From Cryptomeria japonica (taxonomy: Eukaryota > Streptophyta > Pinopsida > Cupressales > Cupressaceae): a stretch of 64,000 nt of DNA. Positions within the stretch are counted from its first letter, which is position 1. Each line of letters opens with the position of its first letter. The stretch lies in NCBI RefSeq assembly GCF_030272615.1, contig NC_081408.1, positions 620,926,476 to 620,990,475 on the forward strand. The letters run 5' to 3'. The position numbers and the translations under genes are program-made. The notes below the pieces were generated by a model. It saw only the letters and a list, made by a program, of their open reading frames with translations, made no database searches and had not been told where the DNA came from. This document shows positions 10,977 through 22,007 of the stretch, one piece after another.

Positions 10977-13338
10977 ATGGCTGGTTATAGAGCTTGATTC
11001 CACCTATCTGACCAAGTACGTTCATATCAGAGACCTCTTGGGCCTAGCGGCATGGTATTTTTCCAAATTTTTCCCGATTTACGCCTGTTTTATGTCTATT
11101 TTTCAAAAAATTTCCATGATCAATTTTTACTTTGTGTTACGCAATCACTTGTCAAATTTCACGCATTAGTGTTAAGTGTACCGCAAATGCTTTAAATGCT
11201 ACGCATGCATCCTAAGTGTTACACATTAGTGTTATCATGCCACATTCATGTATACCATTACGCATAAGTGTTTATTGTTACGCATGTGCCGATTTCATTA
11301 CATATTAGCTTTAATCATTATGCAAGAGTCATATTTGTACCTCATAAGTAATAACTGTCATGCATTTGTTGTATATGTAATTTTTTGTCATGCGTTTGAA
11401 AATATTTAAGTTTTTCGGGATCCGATATATGATATTTTGATCATTTTCTCATTGCAGGAGAACATTGGAGTGTTATACTGCCGATAGAGCAGACCAAGTG
11501 GACTTGATCTTGGAGCTGACTTATCGGATCAGGAGATTGAGCATATCTGACAACTTGGTCTATACCATGTTTTACATTTGCCAGATGTTATAGCCAACAA
11601 GGCCATGATTATAGCTTTGATAGAGCGGTGGTATTCTGAGACTTGTTCTTTTCATCTTCTGAATGGTGAGGCATCCATTACCTTGAAGGATGTATGGCGT
11701 ATACTATGTATTCCCATTCATGGTGAGAGAGTTATATATGACCATGATGATGGCATTGCTGGACTATGTGCACTTTTCGAGTGTGAGATTCAGGATTTGC
11801 AGATCAGTGGTTGTTATGACATCCCTTGGGCCCGATTAGACTATGATGACCTGACTATTTTATTATGCAGTGTTGTCGATGGTTTACTAATACCTGACAG
11901 ACGAGGTCATGGGTTTCTAGTTGGATGGGGTAGAGTGCTCCATGATATGATTGTGCATCGTCGACTATATGCCTAGGGTCCTTGTCTTCTAGCCATGTTA
12001 TACTATCAGATGCATGGTATAGTCTATCTGGGATACCATTCTGTCAGTTGTGGTGTTACTTTTCTTCAGACATGGGAATGCAAGCACATTTCTATTTCTA
12101 GGTCTGCCATTCATGTAGACTTGCAGCCTAGTGAGCCTTATGCCTTCAGGTATACAACAGGTGTCAGACATAGGGGTTTGAAGAACACCTTGTATTGGAG
12201 ACATCAGTTTGACATATTGCAACATTTTATTTGGAGACCTTACTTAGATTGCCTTGGTTGGCCTGATGATGTAGTACACTTGTCTTTCTGCTGACAACAA
12301 AGATATGTTATTGGGAGGACCTTTGAGACCCAACGGATTATCGAGATGTATCTTCTAGGGCGGGTTCTCAGATAGTTCAGTGAGGTATAGGTGACACCTG
12401 TGGTTACTACCTATTTTTCTCGTGTATCGTGAGAGGTATCTGATTGGGGTGTGTGCATACAACCACATGTTGCTTATGCTAAGTTTGATTCTCTGCAGCC
12501 ATTACTCTGGGGTTGGGGTAGAGGTAGAGCGGATCTAGGAATGACGACGGAGTATGATGTGTGGTTTTCTAGGCATGGGCCAGTGCCTTTGACTGATCCT
12601 GCTGTTCCAATTACAGCACAACAGATTCACCATCCTAGATAGTGGTTGAGGATATGTGCAGGGGGGAGAGCCAGAGGAGGAGATGGGGGAGATGAGGGAG
12701 GAGACGAGGGAGGAGATGGGGGAGATGATGGAGATTAGGATGTAGACATTGGTGGGGACACCGAGTCTATTAGTAGTGAGGACAACAATGATTCTTCTGA
12801 TTCATCAAGGAGCGAGGATGGAGGTGATGATGAGGATATGTCAGAGCTGGAGGATATTCCTAGTGCCGAGGATGGGAGAGGACAATTTGATGATGAGCTA
12901 GAGACTCTTAGAGTGCGGGTTTAGAGTTTGGAGGATGAGGTCGCCAAACGAGATATCGAGCGAGAGACGTATCATACAGATTATGGTGCCTTTGAGACTA
13001 AGAGAGATCATCTCTAGAGGGAGAGAGATGAGGCAGTGCAGAGATGTTAGATTACTATGGATGCCTTCGATCAACTTTTTAGAGCAGGTATAGATGCATG
13101 CAACCAGGCAGATAGGTATTTCACTACTGCACAAGAGTTTATTTATTATCGGCAGGCATATGAGAGAGTCGTCCCTAAGGGTTAGAGAGAGCCTAGCTTT
13201 AGTGCATACATGGGGAGAAGATCAAGTAGATCTACTTCATGATAGACTAGCAGTGGTGGTGTTATGGGACCACCTCAACATCTTGGGGCAGGATCTAGTG
13301 GACAGGATCCACCTGCTAACAGAGGCAATGTTGGTTGA
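10977..13338 (+). pseudogene. Plant mobile domain (PMD) gene carried antisense in Gypsy-M
   Basis: Two-exon gene model. Exon 1, 10977-11054 (26 codons), starts MAGYRA and contains HLSDQVRSYQRPLGPSG. A GT donor at 11055 and a TTCTCATTGCAG acceptor ending at 11457 bound a 403-base intron. Exon 1 is a whole number of codons and exon 2 (from 11458) opens in exactly the frame of the domain. That frame then runs to 13338 with no frameshift but about 17 in-frame stops, all TAG or TGA in my reading (10995 in exon 1; 11485, 11548, 11974, 12292, 12640, 12922 and others in exon 2). PMD signature at about 11560-11745: LIERWYSETCSFHLLNGE, ASITLKDVWRILCIPIHGE. The C-terminal part has an acidic Gly/Asp-rich tract (about 12660-12735) and a coiled-coil-like charged region (about 12890-13050). 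PMD proteins occur in plant nuclei (MAIN family) and in some Gypsy and MULE elements. Dead as it stands. Confidence 0.78.
11137..11400 (+). repeat. ~20-bp minisatellite in the PMD gene intron
   Basis: About a dozen degenerate units of roughly 20 bp on the theme TTACGCATTAGTGTTAAGTG fill most of the intron. Related words in the opposite orientation relative to Gypsy-M occur in its 5' leader (34255-34405, 34840-34955). Confidence 0.65.
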
Positions 13339-15187
13339 TCATGTTATCTGATCCTTCGGGCTTATTTATTGTATTCACACACATTATCATTTTTGAGTTA
13401 TATATATATGGCATGTAGGTTTTGGTAATGATCTATGTATGTTTTATATGATGTTATGAGTTTTATGATGCATATCTATTTTAATTCTATATGATTCTAA
13501 ATGCAATGGTAGTACATATATGTAGTAATGATGTAAATGAAATCTAAATGAATGCAAATGACTCTATAATGAATGCTAATGGAATCTATAATGAATGTTA
13601 TGCTAATGAACTCTATAATGATGAAATGCAAATGAACTCTATAATGAATGTAAATGAACTCTATAATGAATGCAAATGAACACTATAATGATGAAATGAA
13701 CTCTATAATGATGAATGCTTTTTGTATGATAATGGTTGAACCAATTTTAACTCAGATATAAATTGAAGAAATGTTAGTCAGATTGATAGAGAGAAAAATT
13801 GACGATAGAAAGAATGTATGAAAGAATGTGATTTAGACAAAAGATGAGAAATCAACAAACTATCAATAAGCAATTGATATGAGAATAAGAATGAAGTTGA
13901 ATGAATCACGAACTTGTGTCACATATTTTATTGCGTCAATATATATTCATCACTGAGCCTTATTTTTGAACAATGAAGCTTTAGCACATCAGGGTATAAG
14001 GAACCAAGATGTAAAGATATCTCATTGAAGAAACAAACACATAGCAGACAAGGAGTGAACCCTCCATTCTGGGAATTGTGTTAGGGGTCGAGGTATGTGT
14101 GGTGATTTCACTTTGATGTGAAGGCTCTTGTCACAGACACCCACTAGAGCAATTTCCCTAGAATTTCATCAGTTCACACCACAAACAACAAACAAAGAAA
14201 AATATAATGCCCATCATAGCTCCTCTAGTCACTTGTGGAAATCCTTGAGTAGCATAGGAACAATATTTGTTGCCAAATGATAAAAAGATAAAGACCGACC
14301 CAAACAAAATTCAGTAGCTATACTGACCTTGTACCTTCATTCTCAGTTGTTTGATGTGATGGTTGATAATGTCTGATCTCAGAAAGTTGCGGACCCCGTT
14401 TAAGACTGGCCTATCTGATTTCGAGTGTATCCTCTTCTATTTAAGACAAGATAATGATCATGTTGATATGGATATGATACGATTGATAAGATAGTTTGAT
14501 CAGTTGATTGCAAATGTTTGATTGGATAGTCGTATCCTTTGTTAACTTTGTGCAAAGTGTTTGTTGGATATCTGCTAGGGTATTTGTTTCTTACAAGACA
14601 TTTTATTGCAAGTTTTTTTGATTGATTGATTTTCTATTTTTTTAGTTCTTTTCCAAGAGATTTTTCAATGTTTTTTGGACTATGTGGATTGATATTTGAA
14701 TGTTTTTGGTATATATATATATATTTTTTTAGGATCATATTTGAATGTTTTTGATTGATTTTTTTTTTTTTTTTTTGGATTTTGAGTTTTTCATTGTTTT
14801 TTTCAGTTATGCCCCCAGTGTGGAGACCTATATGACATGACGATCTGCAGAATGTATGTGGAGACACATGAATTTTTGACATGACCTATGTGAATGAAAT
14901 ATGTAGGATGAAGATGCATTTCCTATTCAAACAAGGTTGACTATGTTTGTTTTTGCTTTTGTAATACACCAATTGAAAATGGAGGTGCAAATCATTTCAT
15001 AGATAAGCAGTCAATCGATCTCTAAGGCCCTTCGGAAAATTCATCTTAACACACTTAGTGACTAAGATTTACAAATGGAGACGTGGAAAACATCCCCACT
15101 GGTTCTTGAAACTTTGATCTTCTTTTGCCCATGTGTGTGTAGATGCGTTAATACCTACTCTTGTGTTCACTAAAGATCCTTAGCATC
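13339..15187. other. Gypsy-M 3' region, no gene seen
   Basis: AT-rich DNA with no frame showing a known domain; short ORFs here look random. It contains the tandem array at 13490-13730, a run of TATATATA near 14710 and poly-T tracts. The Gypsy-NA insertion point is at 15187, after which the same region resumes at 23668. Confidence 0.5.
13490..13730. repeat. Tandem AATGAACTCTATAATG array
   Basis: About nine imperfect units of roughly 22-30 bp built on AATGCAAATGAACTCTATAATG, lying just downstream of the antisense PMD gene. Confidence 0.7.
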
Positions 15188-15708
15188 TGTAGCGTCGTAA
15201 ATTGTACGCACTTGCTAGGGTGGTACAATTTCACACCTAGTTTAGCACCCGCCTTGGCGCATTTTGTATTTTGCATTGCATTTCCCCTTTAGCACTTAAT
15301 TAATTAAATTAATTAGGTCTAAGGTCCTATTTTATCATTTCCTACATCATAAAGTTGGGCCCTTTCATTAAAGTGTGCCCTTTTCATTTTATTCCTCCAA
15401 TACATCATTTAATCAAAAACCCTAATTAGGTCCTATTTTGAACTTGGGGGCTTGATTTCGGGGGTCAAAACATCTCAAAATCACCTATAACTTTGGGATT
15501 CTCTCTAAAATCATCATATCTGATGGCCTTGAAAATTTGGTGAAAAGTTGTCAGGACCATGGCACCCGGAGTGCAACATGGTCCTGGACATTTTTCCCGA
15601 AATTTTAGGAGCGTGATCCAATCATAAAATAAAGCTTAACCCCAAGAAATTGGTGGGAGATTCAATCTCTAAGTCGGCCTAAAGTTGGAATTAAGACCTA
15701 GGGTTTCA

Positions 15709-15716
15709 TATATAAG
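15709..15716 (+). promoter_or_regulatory. Gypsy-NA LTR TATA box
   Basis: TATATAAG about 520 bases into the LTR, repeated exactly at 22519-22526 in the 3' LTR. Transcription would start near 15740, making U3 about 550 bp and leaving a long R/U5. Confidence 0.5.
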
Positions 15717-16323
15717 AGCTCTCTTTCTTCATTTGAAAGGATCCGATTTTCGTTTTCAGGACCTTCTATGCAGTGAAAGAGAAGATCTTTGAAGACTTCA
15801 ACAACATTCAACATCCATCCATCAAGCATTCATCAATTTCATTCATCCATTTAGGGCTTTGAAGACATTGAAGAGCAATAGGGGATTACCGACTGAAGAT
15901 TGGCTTGTACTCCTCCCTTGAGGGTTGGGTATGATTTCATGTTGTTTTCATGTCTTTGCATAAGCTTCAACATATCCTTTATTCATGCTTTAGATTACTT
16001 TGCATCTTGATTTAGAGCATTTACATTATTATTTACAAGCAATTAGGGTTTACTTTCTAGGTTGCTCTAGTTTGCTTTCTTGCATTTTAGGACCCTGCAC
16101 ACACACTAGGTCTACACACATAATACATTTTACAATACAAATTGGCTATTCGTGGAGGTGGAAATCACCGAAGCGGGGGTTTGACTAAGGCAAAACCCTA
16201 TATAGCCGCCCAAACACCTTTTCAGATATAAGTGCAGGTTTCGGGACTCGAACGACGCCGCAAGTTGTAGATCCGGGAGAAGCAGACTGAGACCAACTTT
16301 CCCACCAAATTTCAGAGCAAAAG

Positions 16324-16425
16324 ACCAGGACAGGGGCGTGGGGTGCCCTGGTCCTACCAGGAAAGGGGCGCTGGGCACCCTGGTCCCTGGGACAGGGGCG
16401 TTGGGCGCCCTGGTCCTCCTGACAG
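16324..16425 (+). repeat. Triple GC-rich hairpin repeat in Gypsy-NA LTR
   Basis: Three tandem units of about 32 bp on the theme CAGGGGCGYTGGGCRCCCTGG, each internally palindromic. They are kept in the 3' LTR (about 23133-23233), with changes mostly C/T. They stand out from the AT-rich surroundings and would lie in the transcribed leader. Confidence 0.65.
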
Positions 16426-16861
16426 ACAACATTTTCAGCATTTTTGACAGCTTTTCCAAAGTGCAAAACAGCAGTTTTCGGAGCAGTTTCAGTGGCAGAT
16501 TCAGGACAGTGGCGCCCGCGCCCCCGTCCCGAACATTTTCATTCATATTTTAACACCGGGTATGCATTTACATTCTTGTCTTGTCGTTGTGTTTACAGCT
16601 TTCCATCATTTAAGTTCAATTCTGTAATCTTGTTATTAGTTCATACTTACACTTTGGGGTTAGGGATTGAACTTGCATCATTTCATCTTTCAATTACAAC
16701 AAAGGAATAGAAATCCTAATAGGTAGCTCGTGGCTCTCTCTTCCACAAAAAGAAGTAGCCAATTGTGTGATACCTCTAGGCTCTTTCGTATTCCACAAAT
16801 GTGTGCTTGAAAGTGAGATTAGGGCATGTTTGCTTAGTGTCACTTTTTCCCCCACACATTT

Positions 16862-16880
16862 TGGTGAACCCGACGTGAAC
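16862..16880 (+). promoter_or_regulatory. Gypsy-NA primer-binding site
   Basis: TGGTGAACCCGACGTGAAC starts three bases after the LTR. It is not the tRNA-Met site used by the Copia elements here. Gypsy-M carries the same site (35060-35078, −) with two changes. I cannot name the tRNA with confidence. Confidence 0.7.
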
Positions 16881-17192
16881 TCCAATCTTCTCTAATTCTG
16901 ATTTATGTTTTCAAATTTGAGTGTTTATGCTATTTCAAATTCAAATTTGTATTTACAAGTCTCAATTTCTTGCAAGATTCAAAAATTTAGAGGAAATTTT
17001 TGCTAAAACCCTAATTTTTCAATTCAAAGTTGAACTTGTGGATAGCTTAATTTGGATCAATAATTTTAAATCTGATTTAGGAACTCATTTGAATCATAAA
17101 TTTCATTTTCTAAATCTACATTCTAAGTGCTTGTATTGAACATTTCCTTCTATTTTGCATGTGTTATCATTTGAAAGAAGAAAATTGTTGTC

Positions 17193-20100
17193 ATGATGCA
17201 TTCATCTCATAGATGTGATAATGGGTTAGCTTCCCTTGTTTCAATTTTTCCTTCTCCTAAGGAATCTCCCCCCACTTATAACAACATTTTAGTGCCTAAA
17301 AGAGTTTCTACCAATCCCTTTGAGACTCTTCCATGCTCTAAGGATGAAGACTTTATTGACAATTCTCCTAAAATGTGCCCTTCCTATTTATCTATCCTAG
17401 AGGAAGAGAATGATATCATAAACACCTTTCTTAATGTTACTTCACCTTCCCTCCATGATGCCTCTCCAAGTGAAAAGGTATTGATGGACATTGAATTATT
17501 TTCTCCTAAAGTTGGTCCTTCCAATGGGGGCATGTTAGTGCAACAAGAGGTTATGAACACTTCTTTCAAAGATCTCCTTCCTAAGCATGAATCTTTGGAG
17601 ACATATGTTCATGTTCCTCCTAAAAAACACTCCCTTCATGAGGATCATTTTGTGCAAGAAGATGACATTATCCCTACATTTCCTAGTGATGGCATTTCCT
17701 TTTCCAACAAGATTCCCACTAGAGATGATGAATTAATGATAAATGCTTACCCATCTCCTAAAGTTTGTCTTACACATAAGCATCCCTTAGAGAAAGAAGA
17801 TGAAATAATAAGAAATTTCCTTAATTCTCTCTCCCCTAAAGATCATATTGAACATATTTTGAGGAAAGAGGATGAGTTTAGCACATCTATTGATGCTCTT
17901 CCTCCTAAGGATGAGGAATTAATAAACAATGTTATCTCCTCTCCCGAAATTGACAATACTTCAAACATTCCTTTCAACAACCTCACTATTTGGGATGAAC
18001 CATTAGAAGAAGGTGTAGATTATTCTCTCTCCCATGATAGTTTCTCCCCTTCCTTGAATCTCAATTATTCTTCCTCTAAAAATAAAGCATCTCCCTCTCC
18101 TCAACTTGGTTCTACTCATAAGGAAACCCTAGTTCAAAACAAGATGGTTAACATTTCTTTCAAAGATCTCCCTCTCAAAAGTGATACTTTAGAGAGTAAT
18201 GTTGATCCTTCTCCTAGAGAGTTTATTCCCCATGTAGATCCTTTGATGATAGAGGATGATATGACCTTTCCTAGTATTACTCTTCCTACTAGAACATCAA
18301 TGCCTATCCCTTGTCTCTCTCCTAAAATTGATTTAATTCGTGATGAGATTTTAGTGCAAGAGAAGACTATCAACAATTCTTCCAACACTTTTTTTCATTC
18401 CTCTAAACCATCCTCAATCAATTTGATACATGTGAATGAAACACCTAACAAACCTCTCTTCACTGTCCAAGGTGCTTGTCCTTCTCAAAATTCTCAACCT
18501 TTAAATAAGCCTATCTTAGTGGTTCAAGGTGGTTATGCTATTGATTCTTTTTGCACTCCTAAGAAACCTATTATTACTATGCAAGGAGGTTATTCTACTA
18601 AGAGCCCTTATGAGTATGCTAAGCAACTGACTAGAGAGAGTTATCATGCGGTTGCTCATACCTATAACACAAGAAACAATAGGCAACCTAATCCTCCTCC
18701 AGTTATCCCAACTTCACTTCCTCCTTCCCAACCTATTCTTCCTCAAGTTCCTCGTATTTCACAAGTTCTTGGTAAGGAATATGATCTCATAGAACAACTT
18801 AAAGCTACCCCTGCTAAGATATCCCTTTGGGATTTGATTCAAACTTCTTCCGCTCATCATGGAATGTTACAAGATGCCTTGAAAGATTTGAATGTTCCTC
18901 CACCGAATACATCTAGTAATATAGCATCTTTGGTTAACTCTATGATGAATCCTAAAGCTCAAATTGTGTTTATCCAAGATGAGTTGCCTACTAGTGAAAT
19001 TCAACATCAATATGATCCCTTGATGATTGTGGTTATCATAAATGACACTGCTATAAGACGAACACTGGTAGATAATGGCTCTGGCCTTAATGTGTGTAGC
19101 ATTAATCTATTGCATAAGATGAATGTGGATACATCCCTTATTGAGCCTGACTCTCATCCCATTCGAGGCTTTGATAATGTGGCTAAGTCTTCATTAGGCA
19201 TTATCACCTTACCCATCACAGTGGGACCTGTTACTTTGCCCACTCCTATCCATGTTATGTCAGGAAATCTAACATACAACTTGTTATTAGGGAGACCTTG
19301 GATTCATAGTATGCAAGCTGTCCCCTCTACATTGCATAGACAAGTTAAATTCATTTATAACAATAAGACATATACCTTGATAGGTGATACTAATCTTCAA
19401 GCTTGTTTGCAAACATCTACTTCCAAAGGGAGTTCTTCTAAACCTTCCTCTTCTAGTGATGACTCTTTAAACAAGATACCTATGGATGAATCATCACCCT
19501 CTGATAATCAAAATTCTTTGGATGAGTCTGAAGTTCCTGAAGAAGATTCTTCTGAACTTGAATCTACACATGAAAAGGCTTTTGATCCTGAGAAAGTTCT
19601 CATAGAAGATGATTGGGGATCTCTTGATTTTAATCCCACCTTTGTAGGTGAGTATAGGGTTCCTCCTAGAGAGCTTAAAGTTAAAAAGAAGGAAGAAACT
19701 AGAGATCAATCTGTCTTACCTAAACCTATGAGCAATAATTTTGTGGCTGCTTCTCAAACTTCTTCTCCTCACACCTCTAATTCTGAAGGATTTGATTCTT
19801 TGTCATATGAAAAACCACCTTTTCTTTCTGAAATGGCTAATCGTTATGGTCGTGGTTTTCACATTTTGGCTAAGAGTGGCTATAGTGGAAATGGTTGTGG
19901 CACAAATGAACAAGGAATTAAAGTTCCTTTAGAACATAACATGCATGAATATTCATTTGGACTTGGATATAATCTTTCTAAGCCCACCAAAGCATCTAAA
20001 AGACCATCTCTCAATGTGAATGCTATATTTAGTAGTGATGATGATCTCACTTCAACTAAATCATCTTCTACTTCTATCAACTCTCATTCCCCTCATAAGG

Positions 20101-20363
20101 AAATCTTGGCGATGAACAAATCTCTTTATGACTCCCCTCAAATCTGTAAATCCACTTATGAATCTTTATCTCCTATTCATCATAAAGTCCTTTCTTCCAG
20201 GGATAAGGCTCTAATAACTTACACTCATCCCTCTTCTAAAATTTCTTGTGACTTTTCTTCCTCAATTTTTATCATTTTATACATGTTTTTGATCTCACTT
20301 ATGGTTGAGCATTCAGCATGTCATATTCAAATACCTCATTCAATCTATCATGTCTTTAAATAA
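17193..20363 (+). CDS. Gypsy-NA protein with retropepsin-like and G-patch-like domains, 1056 aa
   Basis: The only long intact frame in the window; it opens with two adjacent ATGs after a 330-base leader. Residues 1-480 are low-complexity and made of degenerate repeats around LSPK/EDDII/TF words; no gag domain is recognised. Residues about 525-560 (GKEYDLIEQLKATPAKISLW) match the linker that precedes protease in Gypsy-M (YNVVEQLKKTLA...ISLFELL). The retropepsin-like part is at about 615-720: RRTLVDNGSGLNVCS with the candidate catalytic Asp at 627, and LLLGRPWIHSMQAVPSTLHR. A Ser/Asp/Glu-rich spacer follows. A G-patch-like segment is at about 882-930 (NRYGRGFHILAKSGYSGNG, SFGLGYN). The tail is Ser-rich. 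It could be a Gag-Pro-like protein supplied to a Tat element; function is inference. Confidence 0.8.
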   Translation: MMHSSHRCDNGLASLVSIFPSPKESPPTYNNILVPKRVSTNPFETLPCSKDEDFIDNSPKMCPSYLSILEEENDIINTFLNVTSPSLHDASPSEKVLMDIELFSPKVGPSNGGMLVQQEVMNTSFKDLLPKHESLETYVHVPPKKHSLHEDHFVQEDDIIPTFPSDGISFSNKIPTRDDELMINAYPSPKVCLTHKHPLEKEDEIIRNFLNSLSPKDHIEHILRKEDEFSTSIDALPPKDEELINNVISSPEIDNTSNIPFNNLTIWDEPLEEGVDYSLSHDSFSPSLNLNYSSSKNKASPSPQLGSTHKETLVQNKMVNISFKDLPLKSDTLESNVDPSPREFIPHVDPLMIEDDMTFPSITLPTRTSMPIPCLSPKIDLIRDEILVQEKTINNSSNTFFHSSKPSSINLIHVNETPNKPLFTVQGACPSQNSQPLNKPILVVQGGYAIDSFCTPKKPIITMQGGYSTKSPYEYAKQLTRESYHAVAHTYNTRNNRQPNPPPVIPTSLPPSQPILPQVPRISQVLGKEYDLIEQLKATPAKISLWDLIQTSSAHHGMLQDALKDLNVPPPNTSSNIASLVNSMMNPKAQIVFIQDELPTSEIQHQYDPLMIVVIINDTAIRRTLVDNGSGLNVCSINLLHKMNVDTSLIEPDSHPIRGFDNVAKSSLGIITLPITVGPVTLPTPIHVMSGNLTYNLLLGRPWIHSMQAVPSTLHRQVKFIYNNKTYTLIGDTNLQACLQTSTSKGSSSKPSSSSDDSLNKIPMDESSPSDNQNSLDESEVPEEDSSELESTHEKAFDPEKVLIEDDWGSLDFNPTFVGEYRVPPRELKVKKKEETRDQSVLPKPMSNNFVAASQTSSPHTSNSEGFDSLSYEKPPFLSEMANRYGRGFHILAKSGYSGNGCGTNEQGIKVPLEHNMHEYSFGLGYNLSKPTKASKRPSLNVNAIFSSDDDLTSTKSSSTSINSHSPHKEILAMNKSLYDSPQICKSTYESLSPIHHKVLSSRDKALITYTHPSSKISCDFSSSIFIILYMFLISLMVEHSACHIQIPHSIYHVFK

Positions 20364-20370
20364 CATTAAT

Positions 20371-20486
20371 GGCTATTATGTTGCTCATCATTATGTGACA
20401 TTGGTAGCCCATTTACTGGGGGCTCATTGTCATTCATGATGGTACAATTTCAAGTGCAATCATATTTTTGAAGCAACATAATAGCC
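20371..20486 (+). other. Inverted repeat after the Gypsy-NA ORF
   Basis: GGCTATTATGTTGCT (20371-20385) and its exact reverse complement AGCAACATAATAGCC (20472-20486) are separated by 86 bases, starting 7 bases after the stop codon. It could form a stem in the RNA. Confidence 0.6.
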
Positions 20487-21163
20487 TAATTTTCTATGTT
20501 ATCTCTTGTTCATATGGGGACAAGAGTGATTTCATATATCTCTTCTTTTGCTTATGTCCAAATATCTCCTTAGAAGATTGTGTAAGTCCTTCTCATTGAG
20601 GCAATAATCTTTTCTTATTTTTATCTAAGGATCCACTTTTTCCTATTTCGTGGATGGTGTGAACTTCATTACTTGATGTTATTCCTTGTATGCATTTGTT
20701 GTTGTTTGTCCAAGGATTCTCTCTTACAAGAGGTGTAAGTTCTTGACTACAACCTCTTTTGCACTTGGTAAAATACATCCATAATGAATTCACTCTCCCA
20801 ATTGGGTTAAAAGGAGTGTCATCCTTCATTAAGAATCACTTTCAACTCGCAAAAGAAGGAAGTATTGCATTCTTATTCTCTTCTTTGTCTTATTCTAGAA
20901 GATGTTATATTTGTCTAAGATAATTCCTCTCGGGGATAGGTGTCTTTTGTACAAAGATCTCTTCTCCTCTAAGGATCTCCTTTACACATACTACAAGATA
21001 TCCCTTTTTCAACTATCTTTTCCTTGCTTAAAGAGTGCAAAACTCTCTTGCTTGGATCTATGACATTGTTTCATTTTTGGGGTATCTTCTTTTGTGATGA
21101 AGGTAGGTATCCTTGTTCTACTTTTCTTATGACATAAACATTACACTTTTTGAGCAATGGGTC

Positions 21164-21270
21164 ATTCTCGGAACCAGAGCACAGACTCTTAGAGCGAGAT
21201 GTCTCCATTTTCCTTTTATGCAAGGTGATTATTCTCGGAACCAGAGCACAGACTCTTAGAGTGAGATGTC
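21164..21270 (+). repeat. 40-bp direct repeat
   Basis: The 40 bases at 21164-21203 (starting ATTCTCGGAACCAGAGCACA) recur at 21231-21270 with one C/T difference, 27 bases apart. Confidence 0.8.
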
Positions 21271-21992
21271 ACACTTTTGTACTATACATATATAGGTTGT
21301 AGTATACTCGGGCATAGACTCCTATGAGGTGCTTCTAACCTCCCTTACACACACATGCACGAGGTTGAGTGGAACTAGCGGCATAAGGCTAGACTTTCTC
21401 ACTCTCCTCCCTTACATGGATCACCTAGACAAGATCTAGGGGCAAGAAGTCCATGTTTTCTCTCTCACTATTCTTCTCATGGATCACCAATGTGTGTATT
21501 CATGCTTTTTTTTTTTTCCTTTCTTTTCTTCTCTTTGCATTTTGTTTCCATTTAATATCCTTCATCTTGTGTTAGAGAACTCTCAAATCCTCACACTCTT
21601 TGTTGTGTTGGAATTGAGATTTAGTCCTCTTTCTTACCAAATGATTCTCCATTAGTTTTTGATCTCATATAAAATCTTCTTGTGAGCATTTGTCATCAAT
21701 ATTCTTTAACAATTCGAAGTGGTAAACATGATACCCTGTTTCAACTCACTAAAATTAGCAAGCCGAAATAGGGGGGGGCATATAGCTACCCTCGAATTTT
21801 CATCACCTTCCTTAGTAAGCATTAGGTGACTTTGTGATCTAACGTGTGTTTTGTAGGGTGCGGTTCCTAACTGTGTACTGCAGATACCGCTGGGGGCTTC
21901 GTTCGACAGACTTATGGATATATCCTTTTTCAAATAACTTTTACTTTTCTATACTTTAGCTTGCATATGCACGTAGTGTTCATATGACCGCT

Positions 21993-22007
21993 AAAGTGGG
22001 GGCTAAA
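21993..22007 (+). promoter_or_regulatory. Gypsy-NA polypurine tract
   Basis: AAAGTGGGGGCTAAA immediately before the 3' LTR start TGTAGCG. Confidence 0.7.

Larger units (their letters stand above)
15188..16858 (+). repeat. Gypsy-NA 5' LTR (1671 bp)
   Basis: TGTAGCGTCG...CCCACACA. It has a TATA box at 15709-15716 and a GC-rich hairpin array at 16324-16425. Short ORFs in it on both strands recur in the other LTR only because the LTRs are copies; I see no protein in them. Confidence 0.92.
20364..21992. other. Gypsy-NA untranslated 3' region
   Basis: 1.6 kb without a recognisable gene, where an autonomous relative would carry RT and integrase. It holds a 15-bp inverted repeat (20371-20486) just past the stop codon and a 40-bp direct repeat (21164-21270). 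Reading both strands I found no RT or integrase motif. Confidence 0.6.

Noticed and set aside
10977-13338. PMD gene as an ordinary host gene
   Set aside because: It is inside a single Gypsy element, starts 380 bases from its LTR and is full of stops, so it is treated as element cargo.
16130-16710. ORFs of 70-138 codons on both strands, repeated at 22984-23519
   Set aside because: They lie in the Gypsy-NA LTRs and are repeated only because the LTRs are copies. The Pro/Gly/Ala-rich wording comes from the GC hairpin repeats.
21493-21540. Poly-T and C/T-rich tract as a polypurine tract on the minus strand
   Set aside because: Not next to an LTR; the tract at 21993-22007 on the + strand is in the right place.
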